This document shows positions 50,734-61,165 of a stretch of 64,000 bases of DNA, in pieces. The stretch spans positions 133,838,454 to 133,902,453 of the forward strand of contig OZ023263.1 in assembly GCA_964006375.1 (NCBI GenBank), given 5' to 3'. Source of the DNA: Tillus elongatus (lineage: Eukaryota; Arthropoda; Insecta; Coleoptera; Cleridae). Every line of letters starts with the position of its first letter. Position 1 is the first letter of the stretch. The notes under the pieces are model-generated. The model made no database searches. It worked only from the letters and a program-made list of their open reading frames with translations, and was not told where the DNA came from. Position numbers and translations under genes: made by a program.

Positions 50734-51309
50734 AATTTCTGTGCCACATCCAACAAGAAATATTTTCTTTTTTTTTGTGTACATATCAGTTTGGTTTGCA
50801 GCACAAATTTAATAGTGAGTGGAACGATGAGCCAGCCTGACACATACTAAATCACATTCATCACACAAATTCATTCTATTCTAATTAAACCACAGACAGA
50901 TATTTTCTTATTTGTAATGATACTAATAGAATTTAAGTGTTATTTTTAGACGTGGATTCTTGTTTTGAACTGTTTATTGAATTATGATTATGTTTTTGTC
51001 TTATATTTTCAATATTGTAATTTTTTTGTAAGTTTTTGTGAATAAACTTTATACTAAAGATTCCATAGAATTTTGATACAGTTTAAGAATTTTTCTTATA
51101 ACATCAACAGTGAAAACAAATACTCATTTCAAGGCAATACATAAGTCTTTGAAACAACTGAAAAATCAATTTATATCATTCAATATGTAAGTATATTGAA
51201 TGTTGTAAATTGCAAGCAGGAGCTTGAAAATGAATAAATCATTTTCAGTAGTATGTGACTAGATACGGTAGTGATACTCACTTATCTTAGGAAGTTAAAT
51301 TGAGTAATA

Positions 51310-51545
51310 CATTATCTATGTTAGGGAGTTAAATAGACTGATACATTAAAATCAATTCTCAATTAAGAAAAAGTCTGGGAAGGAGATTTGTGCTTTTTGA
51401 ATTTTTTCCTCAATTTGCACCACCATTGGGGAAAAATCCACATGCAAAAAGTCAAAAAGAACAAAACTTCTCTGCCATTTTCACACTTCACTGGGAATTG
51501 ATTTTAATATATCAGTCAATTTAACTCCCTAACATAGATTTGTAT
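51310..51545. repeat. Hairpin MITE-like sequence in the hAT 3' half
   Basis: CTATGTTAGGGAGTTAAAT at 51316 is the inverted counterpart of ATTTAACTCCCTAACATAG ending at 51537, and homology continues through ATTAAAATCAATTC. The arms are about 50 bp with a roughly 130-bp middle. The target duplication is not clear. Confidence 0.6.
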
Positions 51546-52565
51546 CATCAACGTATTTACTCTGGAGGGGGAGTTAGCCTTTTTCGGCCTTACTCTCCGC
51601 AACACTAAATATTGTAGCTTTTATGGGCACTAGTAAACAACACAAACCTTAATTGTTAATGAAATGACATTAATTTTAGTCTTCACTACATCCGTTTTTT
51701 TGAATTATTGGTGGTAGATCTATTCGAAGAACAGAGCATATGCATCATTTTACTGAACAGCTCACCAGGTGTAGAATGTCTCGCTATGCCTGTTCCTTTA
51801 TCATGAGGGCCTCTAAACTGTAGAATTCCGTACAGACATATGTTTTGTCTTCTCTACCAAACTTTCAAGTCCCGAATTGACAAGCTACCTCTTTCCTCAC
51901 TATCGACATACATGGTACGTTAGTAACTAGGCTTGTAAGCCTTCGTGGTCTCGCTTCAATAAAATCCTGATTTGACTTATGTTTGTACATTTATCAATTT
52001 TCATACTGGGTGTAGAGACCAGCCTTCTTGCAAGCATTTCGAGCTTTGTTACTATGAATCATATCCTACCTATAAAATTAGATAATCAAATTTTTTATGA
52101 CCTATTAGATACAAATTCAGCTCAGAATAAAGTGTTATTTAATTTTTGAACAACTAGGTACGGATTAATTCGCATGTAGATAGTTATTGTACACGGGCAA
52201 GTTAAGCAGGCAATCAATGAACGAATAAAAGTATTCCAACAGTAATGACTAGTAAAAATAGACAAGATTTAGGTTAGCTTAGATTTTTTATGTTTGTCAT
52301 CCGATCCAGAAAATACGTAGGTACATATTACTATTTACAATGCTTCAGCAGTTGAGTTTATTATTTATTATATATTGAATTTTTCATTCAATTTACATTT
52401 TGTCAAGGTGTCCATAGTCCATATTTGTTGTTGTTGACACTATTCTGAGTTTTCTGTTGACATTCTTAATGTCAACAACTGATTGTGTCAACAACGTCAA
52501 ATTTTACGCGTAAACAACACGTAAACAATGAGACAGTTGTTGACGGTCCCAACGCTGGTGCAGAC

Positions 52566-52686
52566 TAGTTCAAGGCACAGTGATTTTGGAATGGGTGGAG
52601 TAAGACTAAGGGTATGCACAATCAACCAAAGGTTGCAGTGCTATCGGGGCGACAAGGTCGTGGGCGAGTCCTGATGGGAAAAAAAG
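52566..52686 (+). repeat. LINE 3' end and untranslated tail
   Basis: Continues the LINE frame to a stop near 52602, then a tail with ATGCACAATCAACCAAAGG and GTGCTATCGGGGCGAC, ending GATGGGAAAAAAAGG. The same tail is the 70-bp insertion at 5895-5964. Confidence 0.7.
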
Positions 52687-52760
52687 GAAGGCTTCAAATT
52701 GTTTTTGGGTAACACAGCTTCAGTGTGTATAGGATAAACAAGGGTTGATTTGGTAAAAAG
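52687..52760 (+). repeat. Repeat A, left part of the copy split by the HINE-like element
   Basis: TTGTTTTTGGGTAACACAGC and AGGGTTGATTTGGTAAAAA end at the HINE-like 3' terminus. The expected next word, AATTGACATTTTTTC, resumes at 54096. Confidence 0.7.
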
Positions 52761-53369
52761 CCTGGACGCAGCAAGTGCGTTATGGTAGTGAATTTTCATA
52801 GAAATGATCTGGCACAAAATATGTTATTATAACTTCTTTTTCTTGTAACATAGAAATCTAAATTTTCGTGTATAGTTTACTTTTTATATCGTAAACCTAC
52901 CTACCAAAATTGGTTATCATAGATTTTTTATTTTTTAAGATAACATTTTTTTTCAAATGAAAACTCAAAATTTTTCCGGAAAACCACGTCCGATTTTTCT
53001 GATTAACGAACTTATCAAGGCCATTTACAAAAGGAAGGTACATGCCAAATTTTTCAAAATCGGCCTATTATTCTTTGAGATAAAATATTTTTTCGAATGA
53101 AAGCTCAAAATTTTCCCCGAAAATCTCGTCCGATTTTCTTGACTAACAAACTTGTCAAATCCATTTACAAAAGAAAGGTACATGCCAAATTTTATTAAAA
53201 TCGGCTTATTACTTTTTAAGATAAGAATTTTTTTCGAATGAAAACTCAAAATTTTCCCGGAAAACCTCGTCCGATTTTCCTGACTAACGAACTTATCTAA
53301 GCCATTTACAAAAGAAACGTACATGCCAAATTTCATCAAAATCGGCTCATTATTTTTTGAGTTATCGGT

Positions 53370-53455
<86 letters not shown>

Positions 53456-54095
53456 GAGAACCATGGCAATTACAGAAGGGCAGTAGAAGACGTATACGAA
53501 ACATAGTTAGTAAGATCAATAAAATCACAAGTAAATTAGTATTAAGAAATCAATCTAAACTAAGGAATAAACATTGTAATGATTAGAGGCCAATGTTGTT
53601 GAATAACATTGGCATTGATGCTACTGCATTTGTTTTGTCAACAAATAAACAAACGCACATTAGCAAACGTACAAGGTATCGAAAACTGATGAAGCCAGCA
53701 TTTAGGAAGGTTAGAAACTAGATAGAATTACTATAAATATTGTTCATTGATACACAACAAAACACTGTTAACTTTTAATAGTCGATGACCATACCTAAGT
53801 AAGTTTCTTTTATTCAATTTGTTATATCGTTATTACTATTGTTTATTAAGTTTTGTGCTTTAATATAGTTACCAATATACCGTTATCTATGTCATCCATA
53901 TGTGCTTCGTTCCTACAATTTATTCCTATAATTAACCTCCGCTTCCACCCTCAAACATATATAAACATATAAAAATTGAAACTGACCCCGGATATGGGTT
54001 CTAGGGGTCCTCGTTCGCGCTCATTTGCAAAAATTTTTTCAAAATTCAAAAGTCGGGATCTCCCCATTAGTAAATTTTTTCTACAAAAATTCACT
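52761..54095 (-). mobile_element. Full-length HINE-like element, 1335 bp
   Basis: On the minus strand: 5' terminus AGTGAATTTTTGTAG at 54095, the 5' arm to about 53945, an unassigned 490 bp, (TA)n at 53372-53452, a right arm with three tandem units of 140 bp (CGTCCGATTTT at 52987, 53127 and 53268), then ATGAAAATTCACT, the hairpin ACGCA-CTTGC-TGCGT and CCAGGC. It divides a repeat A copy between A/T runs, so no clear target duplication is expected. No protein. Confidence 0.8.
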
Positions 54096-54520
54096 AAAAA
54101 TTGACATTTTTTCAATAAACTCGAGTAATATAACGTTTCAAAAGTTTATGGGCTCAGAAGTACAAATATTTTCTTTGTGGTCAAGTTATGGGCCCTAAAT
54201 TCATTCTATGAGAATGTCTAGGCGAAAATTTGAACCTGTGATGAGCACTGATAAGTACACTTGGAGAACCCAAATCTCCACAACACATTTTAAAAAACCT
54301 GACGATCGTTTTATTAACCAAGTTAGCGTCATTAGAGGGTGAATAATTCGAGAGTAGGATTATTGATTCTCTGATGACGCTTTATTAAAATATGTTGTGA
54401 TGGTTTGGGTTCTCCAAGTGTGCTTATGAGAATATATTTTTGAAGAGAATAAATTATTACAGGTAGGTGTAAGTTATGATTCAATTACAGCACTATTTTA
54501 TAAGTATATCTTGTTGAAAT
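54096..54520 (+). repeat. Repeat A, right part, with MITE B inside
   Basis: AATTGACATTTTTTCAATAAACTCGAG and AAAAGTTTATGGGCTCAG continue the copy from 52760. TTATGATTCAATTACAGCAC closes it near 54495. MITE B interrupts at 54216-54424. Confidence 0.7.
54216..54424 (+). mobile_element. MITE family B, copy 3
   Basis: Contains AACCTGTGATGAGCACTGA, then AAGTACACTTGGAGAACCC and, inverted at the right, GGGTTCTCCAAGTGTGCT. The 9-bp word TATGAGAAT flanks it (54207-54215 and 54425-54433) and is present once in the other repeat A copies, which supports a recent single insertion. Confidence 0.65.
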
Positions 54521-54674
54521 GTAAGTAAATGAATGAACAAATAAAACAATAAAACTTCTATTTATATATTTTTATGTAACACAATATAATGTACAAAAGT
54601 CTTTACATATACTTATATACAAAAGACGGTAATAAATATAATTTATACATCAAATATTGCACTGCTTCTTTTAT

Positions 54675-55433
54675 TCATTTTCTGTTAGAGTGTACATTAA
54701 GGTAGCTATTTTTATTTTCCAAACGGTATCTAGGGGTGCTTATATACACTTGACTGTAGCTCTCGGCACTAGGAGCCAATGTCGAATACACAGCATTTAC
54801 TTCGTAATCTCCAGGATTATCTAAAGTGTATGGAGATATTGTCGAGCTTACGTAACCTTGCTGCTGATCATTTATTGCTACCTTATTCCTAGAAATAACT
54901 TCTACCTTGGGCTGGGAGATGATTTGCACTGGAAGAGCGTACACGGTTTGGTGTGGGTGAGAATTAGTATTAGTGTCATATGCCAAAGAAGTTGTATAGT
55001 ATTGCGTAGAGGACGTAGGAGTAACGTAAGGGTTGTAACCAGTTGATATTTGGTCCCTTAGATCCTGTTCGGCAGTGGGGTATGTGACCGAGCTTCTAAC
55101 ATAAACCGGAACTTGCTTTTGTAAATTTGATACGCCTATATCATCATATTGGTAATCGAAAGAATTTGACACTGGTTTTATTTGATTGCTCACAATAGGA
55201 ATCTGTTGAATTTGTATATTTTTGGAGCAGGAGTTTTTTTCCTTTGTGTATTTGACGTCGGCTTTGTAGCCGGTTTTATCTGCGGTATATGAAACGATTT
55301 GGACCCTCCCGTCTAGTAACTTGACTCTGTACTCTCCATTTGTTGCAGTGGAATCCTGTGACTGTGTATGGGAGAAATCGTCGCCCGTTAAATGGTCCAC
55401 TACTTTGTATGAGAACGCATAGTTCTTCTTGCG
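54675..55433 (-). CDS. Cuticular protein, terminal exon with chitin-binding R&R domain
   Basis: An acceptor (TTTTATTTTGCAG) precedes an open exon of 252 codons ending TGA. The N-terminal part has KNYAFSYKVVDHLTGDDFSH, then NGEYRVKLLDGRVQIVSYTA and DKTGYKADVKY, the Rebers-Riddiford consensus of arthropod cuticular proteins (chitin_bind_4), near the RR-2 form. The last 180 residues are rich in Tyr, Thr, Ser, Pro and Gln, low in complexity and resilin-like in composition. The product would be secreted and bind chitin in the cuticle. The signal peptide must be in an upstream exon not identified with confidence. No stop or shift is seen, so the exon looks functional. The exon begins in phase 0. 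Confidence 0.85.
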   Translation of the reverse strand, partial: RKKNYAFSYKVVDHLTGDDFSHTQSQDSTATNGEYRVKLLDGRVQIVSYTADKTGYKADVKYTKEKNSCSKNIQIQQIPIVSNQIKPVSNSFDYQYDDIGVSNLQKQVPVYVRSSVTYPTAEQDLRDQISTGYNPYVTPTSSTQYYTTSLAYDTNTNSHPHQTVYALPVQIISQPKVEVISRNKVAINDQQQGYVSSTISPYTLDNPGDYEVNAVYSTLAPSAESYSQVYISTPRYRLENKNSYLNVHSNRK

Positions 55434-56690
55434 CTGCAAAATAAAACCTTGGTTATAAAATGTGTAAATTTACATAGAGCTGGAACATGCATGTAACAAC
55501 GTGTTTAAGGTTTAGAGTATATTTCTATGCGAGAGAGAAGTAGTGATCTAGTGTCTAATTTACATATGAATAAAATATTTATATGGTACACAAACTATGT
55601 CTTGAAATTCAAATGTGAGTCAAGCGACCTAAAAATGTCCTTTGTCATTCATCTTTCATTACATTGTAAAGCGTTTTCTCATTCTGTAAAGTGTGTTTCT
55701 TTCACAATCAGCGCATTTTTCAAGACACTATTAAGCTGGTTAACTTAAACTCACATAGTAAAAATTGAAACTCGCTTTCAACAAATTTAGGTAATATTTT
55801 TAATTTTTTATATAAATTCAAGTGGATTTAATCTCGCTCGTTGTAATCTCTTTGTTTTCTAGCCTGCACACGAAACAAAGGCTAACGCATTTTAAACAGT
55901 TGTTTAAAATGATTCACATAAAATATAAAGTTTGTAAATAGGTACTATTTAACTTTAATAAATTTTGTATTGAACTAAATCTTTCCAATTAACAGAGTTA
56001 TTTAAACAAACCCAAGGCACGGTAATGTGCAAGCCTCTATCTTCCTTTCTTACGTACCTTTTCATAAGTAGATTTGAAACAATTTTAACAAGTGGAAGTG
56101 ATTCTTTTCCTAGAGTATAGTTTCCTTATGTGGACGATATTTTCGCAGTGTTCGGCACACATACAAATTGGACGATTTTATTGCTAGACCGAACAATAAA
56201 TGTAACTCAATAAAATTTACTCACAAATTATAAAATAATATAATCTATATTATTTAGATCTATTAGTTATCAAAAACAAAGACACTATAGAGTTTGATAT
56301 CCACAAGAAGGAACCCACCTTTTCTTAAGTTAAATTCTGAATAAGTCGCATCTTAAGTTCATACAAAAAATTGCTAGTTTGAATTTTTTGTAAATCGGTT
56401 AGTACATTTTCCTTTAAGCAAACAAACAATTGACGTGACATGACCTGAGTTTTCCTAGTGAAGAAATAATTAACAAACATAAAGCAAAGAAAATGTTAGC
56501 GGAAAAGAGAAAGCAGAAAAAACTTCGTTTGAATACTATTTGTTAAGGCGTCTCGTCTGGATTAGACCTCTAAAATTTACATATTTCTTAGTAACCGTAT
56601 TTGTTATGATATCTACCATCTGTACAATGTAATTTTAAACATGATTAGGAATAACCCAACAAGGGTCATTTCTTACCTACAATTGGCAGT
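55434..56690. other. Probable intron of the cuticular gene, no feature
   Basis: AT-rich; no repeat or domain recognised. Assigned to the gene only because it lies upstream of its acceptor. Confidence 0.4.
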
Positions 56691-56734
56691 ACGTCTGCTA
56701 CCCTATATCAGGTAGATAGAGTAGAAATATTCAA

Positions 56735-56940
56735 TATTCATTCAAGGCAGTTCTTATATAGACTCCGAACAAGCATCACGCTTGTCAGCATAATCATAAT
56801 CATTTCGTAGAGTTCTTCTGTAAACTCGACACAATCAACACCCTTTATCATATTCATTTAAAGCAGTTCTTCTATAGACTCCGAACAAGCATCACGCTTG
56901 TCAGCATAATCATAATCATTTCGTAGAGTTCTCATGAAGT
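56735..56940 (+). repeat. Tandem duplication, 116-bp period, with a hairpin
   Basis: GACTCCGAACAAGCATCACG starts at 56761 and again at 56877, and the following CTTGTCAGCATAATCATAAT and CATTTCGTAGAGTTCT are identical. Each unit contains the hairpin ACAAGC-ATCAC-GCTTGT. Two copies only. Confidence 0.8.
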
Positions 56941-57199
56941 CTAAAGCATACCATAATATTGGTAACTTTGTATAAGTTTAACAGTTTGTTATAAATGTTA
57001 AGTGTTACAACATCAGCGTTTAATTTAACACAACATAATCAGGTCCTTCGAGCTATCAAGAAACAAAAACATAAAATGTGGTACATCAGTACAAAACGTA
57101 ATTAAACACTATTTAAACCGCGAATCACGAGAAGTCTCGCTAGCATTTTTAAGAAAGCTAGTTTGCAAGTAACATTTTCGACAAAAAAAAACATTTCAA

Positions 57200-57440
57200 T
57201 AGTTTGAAGATTGCCCAAAAGTAAGGATAAAGCCACTGAAATGTCGGCGATCTATGAAATAAGTTCTGAAAATTGTGCTCGTCAATTAGTTGGGCAAACT
57301 AAAATGTCTGTTGAGACTAGATTTAAAGAACATTAACCCCAACGGAGATACGGTACCAAAGATAAATCATGCGCGGCCCGGTATATTTGAGACAATAATC
57401 ACCATAAAGATAAATAAAAAATGTTAGACAACTAAGAGGA
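57200..57440 (+). pseudogene. Penelope-like element, GIY-YIG endonuclease fragment
   Basis: The plus frame reads AIYEISSENCARQLVGQTKMSVETRFKEH, with the GIY-YIG-type pattern at both motifs but Tyr changed in the second (LVGQT where YVGQT is usual). After a stop, KDKSCAARYI and DNNHH follow at about 57361-57405, as in the rest of this nuclease domain. The reverse transcriptase part is missing. In the family the nuclease nicks target DNA. Degraded. Confidence 0.6.
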
Positions 57441-58490
57441 TTAAACACATTTAGGAGAGTTGTGACGAAGTAGATATTTTCAGAACAGCTGTAGATATTA
57501 AAAGCGACTGTTCGAAAATAAATATAATATAAATCATGCGGGTAAAAATTCCACGCAGTAAAAATAATTATTTTATCATTAATATTTCTTAAAAGTACGC
57601 ATTTTCGAATTATCGCGGCGGAGTAAAAACATATCTGTAAAAGATAAGGATAAGGTATCTACTACCGATTAAGATTTTTCAGCCGGTGACTGCAGAGAAA
57701 ATAAAGACGAGAGGCAGAAAGTGTTCACCGTTTGCCGTAGCGTGTTGAAATCTATAACTTAAATTTCGCTTCAGTGAATAAAAAGTCTGTTCGTTTAAAT
57801 TGTAAAACGTTAGATTACAGTACCGTCCGTCCCGTTGTTGTATGACACAATTTTGTATTCTAATAATTCTGCCGATCGTAGTCTAGGCAAGAACCCTTTA
57901 GGCTTCTCTTATTTTATTTAGGTATAGCGAATTTTCGGATATTTTTCTCAGTTCCGCGTGTCTATCCGGTGACGTCGAGATAGCGGGATCTAGCGTAGTT
58001 TCCTTCCATTACCCTATCCCATTATTGTTGGCCTGTCGTAATACTTTCGGGAGGTGATGCTGTAGCTAACACAGATCTCTCGAGTATATTGCGTATTACC
58101 GTTCTGATTCGACTCTGGTCTGGACGCTGTAAGTACACAAGTAGGCCAAGGTCGAGTTAGTATATGACAATATCCTTCCACAGGGTGTCCCCCTATAATC
58201 CTTCCCGTTCCTTATCGACGCCCTGACGTCGAGGCGTTTGATCTCATGGTACCGACTTCGACAGATAGACGCCATTTTAGCTATTTGAGGGGCGTTTCTC
58301 CAATCGACCCACTTAACGGCTGCATCCACGAGTTGTAAATCACAGCACTCGGAGTTTCCGCCCGCGTGTCTCGCGCATTTCTTCTCCGTGGGGAATAATT
58401 AATTTTGTTGGCTCGTCACCAGTAACATTACTTGTTTTAGGATAAATTAGCGTGTTAAGTATCATTTACATTGTAATAATACCAGTGGAC
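57441..58490. other. No gene seen
   Basis: Mixed composition, with CG-richer parts after 57700. It could contain further Penelope or LTR remnants but nothing is readable. Confidence 0.35.
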
Positions 58491-58849
58491 TGTAACGTTT
58501 TATAAGGCAATAAATAGTGTGGGAAGTATATTCAGTCTATATTATACCCGCAAATAAATCTGCTGCACCCATACAAACTTTCGGAAGGTCAGGGAAATAC
58601 CGGGGGAGCGATTAAACCCTGCAACCTCGGAGGTGTCTATACGGCCTGTTACCGGCTACCGGCTACCGGACCCTCTCCACAGAGCTATCCAGGCACTCTG
58701 ACCACAACCGTGGCCAGAGCCTTGTGACGAGGTTGCAGACATCCTCGCAGGGAGTAAACTCTTTCAAAATCTGGCGCCCGGGACCGTTCTCGTAAATCCG
58801 TTAATCTGTTCCACTGCATAATTCACCCCGCAATTCAGGCCTTGTTACA
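58491..58849 (+). repeat. 5' LTR (about 359 bp)
   Basis: It begins TGTAACG and ends TTGTTACA, a 6-bp inverted TGTAAC/GTTACA end pair. Inside are TTTTATAAGG (TATA-like, about 58498) and AATAAAT twice (about 58510 and 58552). The end is confirmed by the matching fragment at 62258-62319, which also stops at GTTACA. The start is inferred from the terminal inverted pair. Confidence 0.6.
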
Positions 58850-58852
58850 AAA

Positions 58853-58870
58853 TAGCGCCCGAGCAGTTTA
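58853..58870 (+). other. Candidate primer-binding site
   Basis: TAGCGCCCGAGCAGTTTA lies three bases after the LTR end. The usual site would begin TGG; here the second base is A. A second TGGCGCCCGGGACC at about 58772 is inside the LTR by the boundaries chosen, which leaves some doubt about them. Confidence 0.4.
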
Positions 58871-58884
58871 GCCGAGCAGGTAGC

Positions 58885-59130
58885 CGTAACTAAAAAGCTG
58901 ACTATTCCGTGTTAATACCGTCCCGTTCCGATATAGTTCCGTTACATATTATTAAATTTAAAAAAAAGCTGACCGTTCCGTATTAATACCGTCCCGTACA
59001 ATACCGTCCCGTGCCGATATAGTTCCGTTGCATGTTATTAAATAAAAAGAAGTCCGTTCCGTGTTAATGCCGTCCCGTTCCAATACCGCCCCGTTCCGAT
59101 ATCGTTCCGTTGCAAATTATTAAACAAAAA
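58885..59130 (+). repeat. Leader repeats, about 70-85 bp, three copies
   Basis: CCGTTCCGTxTTAATxCCGTCCCGT and CCGATATxGTTCCGTTxCA followed by AAATTATTAAA-type spacers occur three times before the gag start. Non-coding 5' leader. Confidence 0.75.
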
Positions 59131-59141
59131 CCGTCACCGTC

Positions 59142-59957
59142 ATGTCCCCTCCGCAAGAAAATGTCCCAAACTGGAAGGTACAGTTTGATGGAAATTCCGA
59201 CCCAGCTGCCTTTTTAGAACGTCTGGAGAAAATACGCTCGTATTCAGGTGTCAGCAGCGACCGTCTATTATCCGCCCTCCCACAATGGTTAGATGGACCA
59301 GCCCTGTTGTGGTACCGCAACAACCGGGGCATGTGGAGCCAATGGGAAAATTTCATGACTGATTTCCGTCAATTCTACTTCCCAGTTAATTACTTGGTGG
59401 ACATAGAAACGGATATAAGCAGGAGGCTCCAGCTACCGGACGAGCCTGTCATAAGGTATGCCTTCGACCTCCAAACGCTTATTAGGAGACATGGGAATAT
59501 GTCCCCGGAAAAGGAGCTAACATGGCTCAGAAGAAATCTACTACCTCAATACCGCCAAATGCTGTTCATAGAGAAGGTTAAGTCCGTCGAATCCCTCGTC
59601 CAAGAAACCCGTCGTAACCAGCGTTTGACCGGGCCACCCACGAGGCTGCAACCAAACCATGCTCTGTACTACTCACCCCCACCGAGCCCCACCGCCAGAG
59701 TAACACCGCCAACGTCAGATATTCAACACGGCACGTTTATACCAGCAAACAGTAGAGCTAACCCGAATGAGGTACAGGGCAGAAACAACACCCGTAGAAC
59801 TGCGAGATTTGTTCCTACTTGCTGGCGATGTGGCCAACCCGGACACATGAGAGGCCAGTGTCAAGCGCCGCCAGCCAGGTTGTTTTTCTCGCGCTGCGGG
59901 CGTCCCGACACCCTGTCGAGGGACTGTCCTTGCTTACCCCGTCAGGGAAACTATTAA
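59142..59957 (+). CDS. gag: Gag polyprotein
   Basis: Intact 271-codon frame. Residues 5-170 contain WKVQFDGNSDPAAFLERLE and FMTDFRQFYFP, LQLPDEPVIRYAFDLQTL and LRRNLLPQYR, the retrotransposon capsid (Arc/Gag-like) fold. A Pro-rich spacer follows, then a zinc knuckle CWRCGQPGHMRGQC (CxxCx4Hx4C). A second knuckle (FSRCGRPDTLSRDC) has lost its first Cys and its His. It would assemble virus-like particles and bind RNA. The start at 59142 is the first ATG after the leader repeats. The stop is preceded by a frameshift heptamer. Confidence 0.8.
   Translation: MSPPQENVPNWKVQFDGNSDPAAFLERLEKIRSYSGVSSDRLLSALPQWLDGPALLWYRNNRGMWSQWENFMTDFRQFYFPVNYLVDIETDISRRLQLPDEPVIRYAFDLQTLIRRHGNMSPEKELTWLRRNLLPQYRQMLFIEKVKSVESLVQETRRNQRLTGPPTRLQPNHALYYSPPPSPTARVTPPTSDIQHGTFIPANSRANPNEVQGRNNTRRTARFVPTCWRCGQPGHMRGQCQAPPARLFFSRCGRPDTLSRDCPCLPRQGNY
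59945..59951 (+). promoter_or_regulatory. Canonical -1 ribosomal frameshift heptamer
   Basis: G GGA AAC in the gag frame (GGGAAAC), two codons before the gag stop TAA at 59955-59957. A -1 slip there enters the pol frame, which is open from 59819 to 60586. A GC-rich stretch follows that could pair, but I did not fold it. Confidence 0.65.
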
Positions 59958-60588
59958 GGGACTGCGCCGGACCGAGAACCCCGCAGTTTCCGTCACACGA
60001 ACCCTCGGAAACAGCCGTCGTAACAGACAACCGACCGTTTATGGCGATAAGCATCGCCGAAGGGACCTTGGAAGCGCTGGTGGACACCGGGGCCACGCGC
60101 TCATTCGTGGGTGGCAAAGTGGTTGATTATTGCCACTCGAAAGGCATCCCTGCGATCCACATAGGCGACGTGGCCACTCGGGTCGCTGACGGCAATGCCA
60201 TCAACATCGGACAGGGTTACGACCTGCTGATGAGGATTGGCTCGCGGACAATCAGACGCCGCCTGCTATATTTACCCACATTGCCAGTCGATATTCTCTA
60301 TGGAATGGACATCCTGAAGGAACACGGGTTTGAGGTAGACCTCCGTACCGCTCAGTGCCGACTAAATGGTGAATTGATACCGCTCACCATCGCAGATTGT
60401 ACACAGCTTACCGCTGGGGAACAAGTATCAACCGAAGGCCCTTCCTTGCCACACCTATCTGCCGTTGAACAGCAGGAGCTGCAGCGATTCCTAGCTGACG
60501 AATTGCCCGCTTTTGCGGATATCAAAGGTCCTACTCACCTGATACAACACCGTATACGGCTTGCTAAGACTACGCCTATTAAATAAAG
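59952..60588 (+). pseudogene. pol: Pol: aspartic protease and reverse transcriptase lead-in
   Basis: In the -1 frame after gag. LVDTGATRSFVG (retropepsin active site, near 60080) and a later ILYGMDILKEHGFEVDL strand are present. The frame goes on to FADIKGPTHLIQHRIRLA, the N-terminal lead of reverse transcriptase, and ends at TAA (60584-60586) where a sense codon is expected. A single base change there could explain the stop. Confidence 0.7.
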
Positions 60589-61165
60589 GTATAGACCCTG
60601 TAACCCTAAAATGCAGGATGTAAGAGGTGGATAGAATGTTAGCGGAAGGCGTCATAGAGCCGTCGTCTATCCCCTGGAGCTCGACAATCGTGATTTTCAA
60701 AAAAAAGATGGTACCCCACGCTTCTGCATAGATTTCCGCAAAGTAAATGAGGTATCGGTTAAGGACGCGTATTCCCTCACTTACATATCGGCCATATTAG
60801 ACAAACTGAGGCGAGCTAAGTATATCACCACCCTCGACATGCGGCAGGGATACTGGCAGATACCGTTGACGCCGGAAAGTCGACCGATCACGGCGTCCCC
60901 GGAAGGGGCTTATTGTTCAGGGTAATGAGCTTCGGTCTCCATTCGGCCAGCGCGACATTCCAACGTCTACTAGATAGGATCATAACTTCCGAGATGGACG
61001 ACATCGCGTTCGCCTACTTGGACGACGTAATTGTGTTGGGAGAGACCTTCGAACAGCACCTGAACAACCTCCGTGAAGTATTCCGCCGACTCCGTAACGC
61101 TAACCTGCAGCTAAACCCAGACAAGTGCCACTTTTGCCGCCCTTCTCTCACACGTGGTGAATGAG
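60589..61165 (+). pseudogene. Pol: reverse transcriptase core (broken)
   Basis: Readable KKDGTPRFCIDFRKVN (about 60700), ITTLDMRQGYWQIPL (first catalytic Asp), a stop near 60922, then FGLHSASATFQRLLD and the active site FAYLDDVIVLGETF in the frame 60913-61164, and LNPDKCHFC. Both catalytic regions are present, but frames are interrupted at three or more places. Confidence 0.8.

Larger units (their letters stand above)
48566..52557 (+). mobile_element. hAT transposon (BED type), 3992 bp, inside the LINE
   Basis: Terminal repeats CAGCGTTGGGA and TCCCAACGCTG (11 bp). Perfect 8-bp duplication GTGCAGAC at 48558-48565 and 52558-52565. Subterminal CAACAACGTAAAC-like words recur near both ends (48617-48650 and 52480-52530), as expected for transposase binding. 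The transposase occupies the left half; the right 1.8 kb is non-coding. Confidence 0.9.

Noticed and set aside
52621..52690. Hammerhead-ribozyme-like CTGATGG...GAAA in the LINE tail
   Set aside because: The core CTGANGA is incomplete and no stem II can form; the related copy at 5895-5964 lacks it altogether.
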